Shown here: in pieces, positions 23,710 through 33,972 of the stretch
Position numbering within the stretch: the first letter of the stretch is position 1
Layout: every line of letters starts with the position of its first letter
Assembly (NCBI GenBank): GCA_946807835.1
Contig: OX327705.1
Location: 14,352,501-14,416,500, forward strand
Source of the DNA: Ailanthus altissimus
Lineage: Eukaryota > Streptophyta > Magnoliopsida > Sapindales > Simaroubaceae
Length of the DNA: 64,000 nt
Direction: 5' to 3'
Notes under the pieces: model-generated
Told to the model about the DNA's origin: nothing
The model's input: the letters and a program-made list of their open reading frames with translations, nothing else
Databases searched by the model: none
Program-made: the position numbers and the translations under genes

Positions 23710-26320
23710 TGTTGCAAATTTCGACCATTATATATTTTGGGAAAAGATAGGAGAGCTCTAGTAATGATTTTGAAAAATACATTAGATATCAAAATATCCA
23801 CATGGTGGTTCCAAAAAATATTAAATATGAAGCATTATTGAGAAGAGTTTGTCATCTTTTGGGAGTTGATCAAGTGTATTACAAAGTGACTCTAAAGTTC
23901 GAGGTTTCTTCAAATACTATAAAGTTGAGACCTATTCCACTTGAAAATGATGATGATACGATATTGTGGTTGAGCTTATTGAATAATATGGCTACACCTA
24001 TTTGTGTAATAGTAGATGTTCGAGCTCCTGAATATGAAAGTAATGCAGAAGCACCCATGGAGCAAAAACAAATTTATGCAAATCAATTAGCATCGGCAAC
24101 CCTTGTGTATATTTCAAATCTCCTGAAGGATTATCATTATTCTCCTTCGATGTTCAATGAACAACTAGCCTATACATATTATAATAGTCAGATATATGAA
24201 GATATTGGCATTGATCTTAGTTATGATATTGATCAAGATGTTTGATATAATGTGAGTACTGAGGGAAAAAATTAAGAACGTTATGAGAATGAAAATTATG
24301 GTTACAATTTTGGTTATGACGTTGATGATGATGATGATGAGGAGGAGGAGGAGGAGGATGATGATGATGAGGAGGAGGAGGATGACGATTATAAAGAGAC
24401 TGGGATGGAAATGATGATGTTAGTGATGATGATGATGACGATGAGGGTGATGGTGATGATTATGATAATGATTGTGGCAATGAAGAAAAGGTTAATGTAG
24501 AAAATCCATTTCAATTTTAGCTTGAAATACCACCATTTGACTTGAATATATCAGAAAAGATATCTTCTACTGGGATTGGCGATGTATTTGTAGAAAAATT
24601 GTATAACAACAAAAATGAAATTCATGAATCTATAAGCATGGTTGCACTGAAGGAAAAATGGAGCTTCAGAGTTTACAAGTCCACCAAAGATCGTTTCGAG
24701 TTAAAATGTGATGATGACAGATGCAAGTTAAGATTATGGGCAGTGTCGACTGAAGGGCGACAGTTTTTCATCATAAGATGAGTAGATGCAAAGCATACTT
24801 CTATTATGAGTTAATTGCAAGATGGTCACCAGCAAGCTAAGAGCCAAATTATTGCTAAAGTAATAAAAAATAAGTTTACATCAGTCAATAGAAATTATAG
24901 GACGAAAGACATTCAAGTAAACATACGTGAAGAATTCGGTGTTCAGATAACGTATACTACATCTTGTTGACCTAGGGAGCGTACATTAAGAATGATAAGA
25001 GGTGCTCTAGAAGATTCGTTCAAATTGCTTCCTGTACACAGCTATATGCTGCAACAAAATAACTAGGTACGGTTACTCATTTGAAAACTAACGTGAATAA
25101 TCATTTCAAGTATTTTTTTTTTGTGTTAAGACTATACATAAGAGGTTTTAATTCATCAATCCGACCAATGATTGTAATGGACAAAATATTTTTGAAAGTT
25201 TTCTATCTTGGTACAATGTTTGTGACTATTTGTAAAGATGAAAAAAATTAAAATTTTTCATTGGCCTGGGGAATTGCTAACTCAGGAAATGATACTTCTT
25301 AGGAGTGGTTTATGGTTAAACCGCAGGGAGTAATTATGAGCCATCATAATCTTTTCTTTATATCTGATCGACATACAAGTATTGAGAGGGCTATATGGGG
25401 TGTATTTCCTCATGCATATCATAGGTTTTGCATATATCATTTGAAGGCAAATTTGATCACAAAATACAAGTTACCATCATAAAAGTCTAAAAATGGGTAT
25501 ACTTATTTGCCTACTTTGCTACTGCCAAGGCTTATCATGTCCCTAATTTTTAACACTAATTAAATAAGATATGACAAATGAGACTTGACGTAATGAAGTA
25601 TTTAGAGGAGGTGGTTAGTACGATAAAATGGGTCTCATCAGCTGGTGCTTTCAGAAGGTACGGAGTCATAACTATTAATATTGCTAAAAGCATTAATGCA
25701 GGTGTAAAAGAAGCAAAAAAGCTTCCGGTGACCAATTTGGTGGAGTGGATGCGGGAGCTAACGCAATTGTAATTTTACAATAGATGATTAGTAGCAAAAA
25801 ATATGACGAATATCTTATCGAATTGGGCACATCATAAAGTCATAAAACATAACGATGACGTAAGTCGAATGACAATTTCTCCTGTTAATGATTTACGATT
25901 TGTAGTTAAGGACGGTGATGTGAACTGGATAGTGGACATTAGCAAAAGAACATGTAGTTGTTGAAAGTTTGACTATCGTTTACTGCCTTATTCCCATGCA
26001 CTCGTTGTATGCAGATATATTAGATTATCGCACGAGAGTTTTTGTTCGACTTATTATACATCTAAGACTTTATTCCATGCCTATAGCGAGCTAGTACTTT
26101 TGATTGGCCAAGTGTCGTATTGGATAGTCCTAAAGTGTCTAAAAAATATGGACATTCAACCTTTAATAGCACATCGTCAGTCAGACAAAACATCAGATGA
26201 ATTGGATTCTATCTTAAGGAGAGGAACCATTGAAGAATATATGTAGTCATCGTAGACAGCATGTACATAATCGAAAGACGTGTCGAAACCTTACCCCTTT
26301 ACAGAGCAGATGATGTATGT
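23710..26320 (+). pseudogene. MULE transposase (mudrA-like), decayed
   Basis: The N-terminal segment (23,802-24,245) has the 'YEALLRRVCHLLGVD' and 'PIPLENDDD' pattern of plant MULE transposases. It is followed by an acidic Asp/Glu run encoded by GAT/GAG repeats (24,320-24,480). The MuDR DNA-binding domain follows at 24,640-24,780 ('FRVYKSTKDRFELKC', C-x4-C-type), then 'RERTLRMIRGALEDSFKLLP' (about 24,980). The catalytic region includes 'SDRHTSIERAIWGVFPHAYH' (25,360-25,430) and the tail 'SINAGVKEAKKLPVT' (25,690). A degraded SWIM zinc finger lies near 25,950-26,010. In-frame stops (24,243; 24,779 and others) and frameshifts make it non-functional. Confidence 0.88.
24320..24480 (+). repeat. 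GAT/GAG trinucleotide repeat (poly-acidic)
   Basis: Imperfect runs of GAT and GAG/GAC codons encode an acidic linker typical of MULE transposases. It is slippage-prone. Confidence 0.9.
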
Positions 26321-26569
26321 TTATTTATAAAACTATCTTGTTGATATTTAATTTTACTATAATATAAGGCTAATATTTATTTTTTGCTTCAGACGGACCT
26401 AAAATACATGGAAACGAGTTAGACACAATAAAATTTAGGTTCAGATTTTATCATACTCTGCTCTGCATCTTTAGAGATCTTAGCTGGCTTAAACTGTTAT
26501 ATCAAGAGAGATATCTAATGTAAGATATATTTTTCGGCCTTAGCCACCCTACTTATTACCTCTAAGCTA

Positions 26570-27800
26570 ATATGATCAATCTTGGTGGAAAACTCTGAGT
26601 TAATCTCATTAATCTTGGTAAATAGCCTTGTTTCAAAATCATCCATCTTTTTCTCTAAGACATGATACTATGTTGATGACGTGTCGGACTCAAGCTATAC
26701 ATAAGTAATTATAATTAATTTTCACAATCTAATACTTATCTATAATTCAAAGAAAAATTTTAAATTATTATACCATTGATTCAGTCTCTAGCGGGGCTTG
26801 CAATTCATAGTCAAGCTGAACATCATCGGTGAATTGGGTATCTGAAATCTCATGTTTGTGGGGCGCCAATTTTCTAAAACTTTCAAAGCCTTCATAATAT
26901 TTTAGATTTATTAATCATTATTAGAAAAAATAATAAAAGTTATAAGGAAATTAAATATATTTTTTGTTGAACGTAAAAGTATACCCCAACACCATCAAAG
27001 ATAATATTTACGAGGCTTTTTTATAATGGGATGCATGTACCAGACCAATTTAAAAGAGAAGAAAAAGTCTCCATTATTGCGAGAAAACATCTCCCCTCAT
27101 CCCTACATCGGGATTGCCTCTTAGATCCACACCTGATATGATAATAAATGAAAGAAATAACAATGTCAATAAAATAATTTTTTTCTGTATCCCAATATGA
27201 TAATGAATCAAGAAAATAGAATTTCTTACCAAGATTACTTGACTAAATGAATACAGGTTGTATGATTCCCTATTCGTAGTACCCGATTTGTTAAGCTTTA
27301 CTAACTTATTAATTAAAACCGTGTATAAGTTATTATAGGGTACAGTCCATGCAATTGTGCCCCAAAGATATGCATTAAACTCATTAAGATTATCTACGAG
27401 GCGAAGCAAAAAATATTATATGACTCTATTCCGATCACGTGGCATTAACAATTAATGAATTACATAAAAAAAAGATATATTTTTATTATATCTATATTAT
27501 CATCAAATGTAATGCTTTTGAACCACGAATCAAAATCTTTGTAAGTCAATACATTTTTACCCAAAAAGTATTTGTGCTATAGTCTATCACCTAACCCACT
27601 TACTACATGATAATCCTCCATCCTCAAACTAATAATCAAATAACATTTTAGATGAGAGAATCTAATACGTCTTTTGCCTTTATAGAGCCATAATTCTTCA
27701 TATAAATTTTTGGTATATACGCGTCTTAATAAAATCTCATGTGCTAAAATACCTGAGAATGAAATATTTGATACATCCAAAAAAATAAACAAAATATATG
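26570..27800 (-). pseudogene. DUF1985-type gene carried by the MULE, decayed
   Basis: On the minus strand the frame at 27,792-27,577 contains 'AHEILLRRVYTKNLYEELW' and 'GKRRIRFSHLKCYLIISL'. The frame at 27,409-27,074 begins 'VDNLNEFNAYLWGTIAWT' and continues 'ESYNLYSF'. Both blocks match the conserved core of plant DUF1985 proteins, which accompany Ulp1-like (C48) protease genes in KAUP/Kaonashi-type MULEs. A coiled-coil-like piece ('DDFETRLFTKINEINSEF') lies near 26,640. The protease catalytic domain itself is not seen. The gene is convergent with the transposase. Frames are interrupted and introns cannot be placed with certainty. Confidence 0.7.
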
Positions 27801-28134
27801 GTTCTAAATATTTTAACCAGACTCGAAGTCAATTTGTTTTTTATATTTTTCATAACTCATAACTTTGAGTAAATATGTACGGTTGATCGATAGAATTTAT
27901 TTTCGGCAATCACGTAGTCTTTTGAAATATTTTCCTTTTTGAAAAAAAATTAAGTTAAAAAAACTTATTAACATATAGAATTAAAAAAACTTATTATTAA
28001 CATATACAAAAACCTAATATTACAATAAAAAACAATAATATAAAATATATATATATATATAACAATGACAATTTTCAAATTACACACATTAATTTAAATT
28101 TAAATTATTAATTAAAAAACTATATTTTTAAATT

Positions 28135-28330
28135 ATTTAAAAATAAAAAAATAAAAAAATTTCCATGTGGCTACGCCCACAATGGAGTACAACGCGTGCC
28201 CGGTGCTGTGTGTCACGCACACCGTATTGTTGCCATGCACCATTCGCATGGACCACAGTTTAGGCGCATGAGACACTCGCCGGTACGTGTCCGGTGCGTG
28301 TCTTACATAAAATTGTCGAAAATTCATCAT
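28135..28330. repeat. GC-rich subterminal segment of the MULE
   Basis: A block with motifs such as 'gtgtgtcacgcacaccg', 'ccatgcgaatgg'-type inversions and 'cggtacgtgtccggtgcg' stands out in AT-rich DNA. A similar GC-rich block ('gttgcacgcgccactttg') lies near the other end at 15,295-15,350. The open frames through it are not genes. Confidence 0.55.
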
Positions 28331-28770
28331 TTTCGGGTTTTTTTTTTTGTATTTTTAACTTTTTACACATATTTTCAACCTTTTTTCTACATTTCTAATA
28401 CTATCTATATACATTTCTAACAAATAAATAAAAAATAACTCAAAAATACAACAAAAATAAATTTATAATAAAAACTCACTAATTTTTATTATTTTTTTAT
28501 TTTTTTTCAACTTTACACTTACTTATTATAGTTGAAATCTTCAAAATATACTAACTTTTGAGTCGATCTACAATTTATGAGAATTAAAAAAGAATTTGCC
28601 AAAAAAATGAGATTAAGTGAGAGTGAGGAGAGTGTTTTAATTTCATTATTTTTTAGAATAAGGGTAAAATAGAAACTTAATTGAGTATTTGGTTAATATA
28701 TATTAATAACTTTGACTTTGGTTAAAATATTAATTTTATTTAAATTTTAGGTCAAAATGAAAATTTTTCC

Positions 28771-28779
28771 TATTTATAT
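28771..28779. repeat. Right 9-bp target duplication of the MULE
   Basis: TATTTATAT, identical to 14,759-14,767. Confidence 0.9.
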
Positions 28780-29862
28780 TATAAATAACAATGAACAATA
28801 ATATATTATTATCAATGACGGTTGAAACCGTCGCCTTATAGCCTCTAGTGTTTAGTGATAGTTTTTCTTTATCAAGAAGTTACCGTTATTTATTTCTGTA
28901 GCAATGAAAATAACAGCAGGAAATGAGAACTACATTAACTTTATTTTATTTTTTTTATAAGTACATTTATCCCATTATATTTTCAAAACATTACTAATTA
29001 TTTTCCTCAAATTTCAGTAAGACTAACATTTTTTTACAAAATGAAAATCCTAAACTAAGAAAATAAATGCAAAATTGTAATGCCAAAATAATTTTGATGT
29101 GCACAAAACATAATAATTCTAATATAATTATCACATTAGGTTGAAAATTATTAAATTACTAAATAAATACAAAGTGTTCATAATTAATTGTTATTATATA
29201 ACTACCTTAATAATAAGTAAAAAATTAGTAACAATTTATAAGTAATAGCCAACACATCAAGATATAAAAAATTTTGAATAAAAAATATTTTGTTCTACAA
29301 ATTTGATTTAATTCTCAATTTTATTTTACGAGTTTCCAAAAACTCAATAAATATTTTTATTTTTGCCCTTACAAGATTTAAAATTTTACACTTTGATTTA
29401 TTTGTAATATAAATTTTGCTCTAAAATTTTGAACTTTGATCATTTGCCTTAAAATTTGGCTTCGCTCCTAGAACCCGACCACAGACCACAGATAATTTTT
29501 TCTTCTCGAAACTATTTGCACGGTATACCAAAACATGATAACAAGACACCGAAATGCATTTAATATGAATCTATAGAATAGATTTTCTTTAAGTATAGAT
29601 ATTTTGTGATTTTATTTGTGTATTTGGGGACATGATAAATTTAGAAAATTTTGACATTTTTGAGATTTTTCCACATCTCAATATAATTCTTAGATACAAA
29701 ATCCAATTTACTGGATTTCATATTACATTTTTTAAATTATTTTTACAATTTCGTAAAAATTATGAGTTTCCAACCACATCAAAAGTATAATATCTAGCTA
29801 CAAAACCTAAACTGTTCATGCATCCTGCTTTCTTAAATGCAAAGTTATCACTTTGTCTTCTT
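28780..29862. other. Intergenic DNA, possible CACTA-type relic
   Basis: Near 28,817-28,835 the text 'gacggttgaaaccgtcgc' is a palindromic subterminal-type motif. Near 28,897 'tttctgtagcaatg' resembles a worn 'tttcttgtagtg' CACTA end. The left partner was not found. The rest shows no features. Confidence 0.35.
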
Positions 29863-29870
29863 TATATAAA
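29863..29870 (+). promoter_or_regulatory. TATA box candidate for the response regulator gene
   Basis: TATATAAA about 450 bp upstream of the start codon. That spacing requires an intron in the 5' UTR. A good acceptor (pyrimidine-rich, then TTTTTACAG at 30,288-30,296) precedes the ATG exon. Confidence 0.5.
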
Positions 29871-30314
29871 CTCTCAAGAACTAGTTTGCATAAGCATAGT
29901 TAAATAGTGTTAGTTCTAAGTAAGCAACAAGGTACTTCAAACTAGGTTATATTTAGTTATGAGTTCTTGGTCTTTCTTGTTTATTTTATCGGTGTTTTGA
30001 TTCTCTATACAGGCATTTCATCAATTTTAGCATCAATATAGAGTAGCTTTTCTTGCTACTTATCCTTGTCTGTTAATATATATTCTATATAAGATAGGAT
30101 CCCTTTCCTTTTTTATTTTCATTACCGATCACAGGCTCATTGCTTTGGCTGTAGAAATATTAATCAGCAAGCATATGACTAGCTGAAGAAATATGCATCC
30201 ATAAATAAGCTCGCTTATACATAAATGAAGCTAATATTAAAAAACTATGACAAAAAAAAATAGCTACAACTTTTACTGAATAATTCATTTTTACAGGAAA
30301 TTCAAGTGCAAAAT

Positions 30315-30581
30315 ATGGTGCTTGAAGAAGGAACGTCTAACTCGAAGAAAATGAAGATTGCTGAAGAGAAAAGTACTGTGCCGAGAAACTTGTTTTTTTC
30401 GGCCCTTGTGGTTGATGATGATCCTATCATCCGAAAGATCCACTCAATGATGTTGAAGTCTCTTGGCTTCAAAATTGAAGTAGCTGAAAATGGAAAAAAA
30501 GCCGTTGATCTCTTCCGTGCTGGGGCTAACTTCCATATCGTTTTTATTGACATGGAAATGCCAATCATGAATGGAATTGAG
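30315..30581 (+). CDS. Response regulator exon 1
   Basis: 89 codons from ATG 30,315 to the GT donor at 30,582. The N-terminal 25 residues are variable and Lys/Glu-rich. The receiver domain starts at about residue 28 ('FSALVVDDDPIIRKIHSMML'). The ATG was chosen over an in-frame GTG three codons upstream. If unspliced, the frame stops within the intron at about 30,602. Confidence 0.85.
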
Positions 30582-30782
30582 GTAGATTCTATGTTTTCCT
30601 GATATGAAATTTTATAAATTATTATTGTCGTATCTGCTGTAAAACAAATGTAAATGAAACATAGCAAGCATTTATAATACATTTTCCCTTTTAATTTTAA
30701 AACTAAGAGAGGAAGCAAGTGTTTTACTAAAAGGTAAAGAAAAAACTAATTGTCTTTTGAGTACGTGCACAAGACAACCAAG

Positions 30783-31314
30783 TGTCACGCCCCAAATATT
30801 TTCAAGCAATTACTCGAGTATTTGGCGCGCGACAAGGCCACCAAGAGGGTTTTTGGCCCATGATGTGTTACATGGGTTGAAGATTCTAGAAGGCCCAATA
30901 GATTTGGGTTAATGCCACATGTGTGTGGTAGGTGGGGGAGTTTTCTAGAAAAGGCATATTCCTTTGGATATACTTTTGGTAGTTGGCATCTTTTGGAATA
31001 TTCCTTAGCATATTCTCCTCTTTAGATTTGGACCCTTGGATTAGAGTTAATCCTAGCCGTCCATTGTATATAGCTTTAGCTATAAATAGGTGGAGTTCTC
31101 ATTTGAGAATTCATCCTTCAAATTGTAGAAATACTCTTAGCTTGTAAGTATATAGCTTTGTAATCTCTCTTTAGTAATAAAATACGAGAGCATTCTCTCA
31201 AACACTTGGTGTGCTTCTTCTTCATCTCTTTCTTTGGTTAATTGGGGTCTTGTAGGCTGCTTAGCACTAGCAAGTGTCTAAGGCCGCACGGTTTCGAGAA
31301 ATCGGGTCGTGACA
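30783..31314 (+). repeat. 5' LTR of the gag-only element
   Basis: 532 bp, TG...CA, with 7-bp inverted ends. It contains a TATA box (TATAAATA, 31,081-31,088) and a poly(A) signal (AATAAA, 31,176-31,181). Confidence 0.95.
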
Positions 31315-31316
31315 AG

Positions 31317-31328
31317 TGGTATCAGAGC
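31317..31328 (+). promoter_or_regulatory. Primer-binding site
   Basis: TGGTATCAGAGC, two bases after the 5' LTR, complementary to the 3' end of initiator tRNA-Met. Confidence 0.93.
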
Positions 31329-31341
31329 GGGTTCAAAGAAG

Positions 31342-33972
31342 ATGGTGAAAGAAGTTGCTGGAACATCGGGGATTACTCAAGGGAGGGGTAGAGACCCCAA
31401 AGCTAGGAGACATGGGAGTATTTCGCCAGAAAAGTTCGTTGATCCGAACCATGATCTAGGGGACATGGTTATGAGGCTCGGTGGTGCTGTGAGCAAGGCA
31501 ACAGATCGCCTTGGGGAGTTGGAGGAGCAAGTCCAGAATGTCGAGGTGGGCCTCGATACTCAAGGTGATGAGCTGCGCTCCCTAATCGAAAGCTCCATTG
31601 ACGAGCATGCTGTCAAGCAACGGGACTGGATCAAGGCTTTTCAGGAGAAGGTCTACAACACCATGGACAAAGTTCAAGCCCAAGTAGAAGAGCTACGAAA
31701 GGGGTTTGAAGGTGTCAAGGAGGATGTGGTGTTGTGCAAGCGAGCGGTCGCTAATGGCGTAGCTACTCAAACCGCAGTGGCTGCACCAAGGGTCGAGGCC
31801 CCTAAACCGAAGGAGTTTAGCGGCAGACGGGATGCCAAGGAGCTTGACAACTTCTTTTGGCAAATGGAGAGGTATTTCGGCGCTATGGGCGTGCGGGACG
31901 AACACAAGGTAAGTACCGCAACTTTATACCTTTCCGATCATGCAATTCTGTGGTGGCGTAGGAAAAGCGAGGAGATTCGCAAGGGTACCTGCACCATAGA
32001 CACATGGGAAGAATTGCAACGGGAGCTAAAACGCCAATTCTATCCGGAGAATGTGGCGCACGACGCTCGCAAGCGGTTGAAGGAGTTGAAACAAACGAAG
32101 TCCATTGGGGAGTACGTAGAGGAGTACTCTTTGTTGATGCTGCAAATCCGCAACATGACCGAGGAGGACTTGTTGTTCAATTTCCTGGATGGGTTACAAT
32201 CCTGGGCAGCCAATGAGTTGAAGCGGCGTGGAGTGCAGAATATATCCGACGCCCTTACAATGGCGGAGACGCTCATGGATTACCGCAAGGGGGATTCGGG
32301 AAAGTCCAGAAATTCTAAACCCAATCACAGCAAGGGTGGGGAAGCCAAGGAGTTTCAGCCTCCGGAGAGCAAGGAGGAGAAAGGCAAACCGCCCAAGTGG
32401 AAAGAACAGAAACGCAACGGCCATAGAGGTAATGGTCCGAAGTCTAACTGTTTTCTCTGCGATGGGGATCATTGGGTGAAGGACTGTCCGAAGAAGAAGG
32501 CTTTCAATGCAATGTACGAGGCAAAATACGAGGGCGAGCAGAGCCGTATGGGTTGCATGCAGCTGTTCAATTCCCTCAAAGCCAAGCGGCGTGCAGACGC
32601 GCCAACGGGGACGGCGCTCATGTACATTGAAGCCAATGTCAATTGCATCAAGACTCAAGTGTTGGTTGATACGGGGGCTACGCACAACTTCATTAGGCGT
32701 GCGGAAGCGGAACGCTTGGGTCTTCATGTGGAGAAAGGAGAGGGATACCTCAAGTCCGTGAATGCAAGAGCCAAGCCGCTAGATGGGGTGGTTCGTGGAG
32801 CTGAAATCCACCTTGGCAAATGGCACGGTGAGGTAAATTTCTCGGTAGCACCTCTCGATGATTTTGATGTGGTGCTAGGTATGGAGTTCTTACGGCAGTA
32901 CAATGTGGTGTTACTTCCTCAACACAACTATATGTGTATTTTGGAAGGAGGGCCTCGAATGATACCAACGGTAGACATGCCCAAGGGTGGGCGATCCAAG
33001 CCAAACGCCAAGGTCCTTTCCGCAATGCAGCTAAGGGTAGATGCTGGGCGCAAAGGAGGGTCACATTCAGCCTCAACAACGGGGGTGGATGATGCGGCAA
33101 ATGGGGGCGAGGATGAAATACCGAAGGTTGTTGCAGAAGTGCTCGGGGAGCACAATGGGGTCAAGCCTACTGCCATACCGGAAGAACCGCCTTCAAGAGA
33201 TGTAATTGAGGGCAAGTTGGAGCTTGAGATTACGCTTCCAACTATGGGGTCGATGCCTCCATCGGAGATGGGAGAGTTGCAGGGGCAGCTCGAGGAGTTG
33301 TTGGATGCGGGTGTCATCCAAAAGTCCAAGGTGTCACATGATGTGCAGTTTCAGCACAAGGAGTGGGGCGAAGACAAGCAGCGGCGTGTCAAGCACAGTG
33401 CGGGGGACTTGGTGATGGAGACGATACTTCCACCACAACGCAAGTCAGCACGCCCACTTCATAAGGGCCTTGATCGTGGGGACGAGGGGCCAAGGTTGAT
33501 TGCCAAGAGAGTTGGCTACGTCTCGCATAAGGTGGAGTTACCTTCGAGACAGAGACAGTGGCAACATCAGGTGCATTCCGCAAGCTGTTGGAAGCAGTAC
33601 CGTGGAGGTACGGGAGATGCAGAATTTGAGCCACACAACCGGGAACCTTTGGGGATTTCCACACGCCATGACAAAGGGGAGCAACTCAGGGCGAGCCTTG
33701 AGTACTTTGTTGAGTGGAAAGGGTTTCCGGATGGGAGAGCTCGCTTGGGACACGAGAGCGCACAGCAAGAGTTTGCAGAACGGGGCGCGCAAGTTCCAGC
33801 GAAGACGCGACGAGGGCGTCGCGTGAATTTGGTGGGGGAGAATGTCACGCCCCAAATATTCTCAAGCAATTACTCGAGTATTTGGCGCGCGACAAGGCCA
33901 CCAAGAGGGGTTTTGGCCCATGATGTGTTACATGGGTTGAAGATTCTAGAAGGCCCAATAGATTTGGGTTAA
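31342..33972 (+). CDS. Gag-protease polyprotein fused to integrase C-terminus/chromodomain remnants
   Basis: Start is ATG 31,342. An in-frame GTG at 31,309 lies in the LTR and is not used here. The frame is open for 876 codons, to a TAA inside the 3' LTR. Residues ~20-120 are coiled-coil-like. Residues ~160-310 are a retrotransposon gag domain ('FFWQMERYF', 'ILWWRRKSEEI', 'LKRQFYPENVAHDARKRL', 'NFLDGLQSWAANEL'). The zinc knuckle is at 370-382, CFLCDGDHWVKDC, spaced CX2CX3HX4C, one residue shorter than canonical. The aspartic protease active site is DTGATHNF at D443. Residues ~627-665 match only the start of RT ('LQGQLEELLDAGVIQKSKV'). The frame then jumps to integrase C-terminal text ('SAGDLVMETILPPQRKS', 'KRVGYVSHKVELP') and a chromodomain scrap ('YFVEWKGFPDG', ~788). 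Keeping a frame this long despite the pol deletion suggests selection or youth. Confidence 0.9.
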   Translation: MVKEVAGTSGITQGRGRDPKARRHGSISPEKFVDPNHDLGDMVMRLGGAVSKATDRLGELEEQVQNVEVGLDTQGDELRSLIESSIDEHAVKQRDWIKAFQEKVYNTMDKVQAQVEELRKGFEGVKEDVVLCKRAVANGVATQTAVAAPRVEAPKPKEFSGRRDAKELDNFFWQMERYFGAMGVRDEHKVSTATLYLSDHAILWWRRKSEEIRKGTCTIDTWEELQRELKRQFYPENVAHDARKRLKELKQTKSIGEYVEEYSLLMLQIRNMTEEDLLFNFLDGLQSWAANELKRRGVQNISDALTMAETLMDYRKGDSGKSRNSKPNHSKGGEAKEFQPPESKEEKGKPPKWKEQKRNGHRGNGPKSNCFLCDGDHWVKDCPKKKAFNAMYEAKYEGEQSRMGCMQLFNSLKAKRRADAPTGTALMYIEANVNCIKTQVLVDTGATHNFIRRAEAERLGLHVEKGEGYLKSVNARAKPLDGVVRGAEIHLGKWHGEVNFSVAPLDDFDVVLGMEFLRQYNVVLLPQHNYMCILEGGPRMIPTVDMPKGGRSKPNAKVLSAMQLRVDAGRKGGSHSASTTGVDDAANGGEDEIPKVVAEVLGEHNGVKPTAIPEEPPSRDVIEGKLELEITLPTMGSMPPSEMGELQGQLEELLDAGVIQKSKVSHDVQFQHKEWGEDKQRRVKHSAGDLVMETILPPQRKSARPLHKGLDRGDEGPRLIAKRVGYVSHKVELPSRQRQWQHQVHSASCWKQYRGGTGDAEFEPHNREPLGISTRHDKGEQLRASLEYFVEWKGFPDGRARLGHESAQQEFAERGAQVPAKTRRGRRVNLVGENVTPQIFSSNYSSIWRATRPPRGVLAHDVLHGLKILEGPIDLG
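33834..33842 (+). promoter_or_regulatory. Polypurine tract
   Basis: GGGGGAGAA directly abuts the 3' LTR. Confidence 0.85.

Larger units (their letters stand above)
14768..28770 (+). mobile_element. Mutator-like element (MULE) with nested retrotransposon
   Basis: The left end reads GGGAAATTTCCCGCTTTGACC. The right end, read inward on the minus strand, starts GGAAAAATTTTCATTTTGACC. The two arms remain alignable for over 100 bp, through a 'ttttacccttatt' motif. The nine bases before the left end (14,759-14,767) and after the right end (28,771-28,779) are both TATTTATAT, the 9-bp duplication typical of Mutator insertions. Removing the nested Athila-like element leaves about 5.9 kb. Inside are a decayed transposase on the plus strand (23.7-26.3 kb) and a DUF1985-type gene on the minus strand (27.8-26.6 kb). 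Its TIRs have diverged strongly, so the insertion is old. Confidence 0.9.

Noticed and set aside
30302..30718. 138-codon minus-strand frame opposite response regulator exon 1
   Set aside because: It is antisense to a recognised receiver domain and crosses the intron. No family resemblance.
31309..31341. Upstream GTG-initiated extension of the gag frame
   Set aside because: It would start in the LTR and translate the primer-binding site. The first ATG at 31,342 is the sensible start.
32194..32727. 177-codon minus-strand frame and other overlapping frames at 31.7-33.9 kb
   Set aside because: These are shadow frames of the GC-richer gag-protease coding strand. They have no motifs and the sense frame is clearly real.
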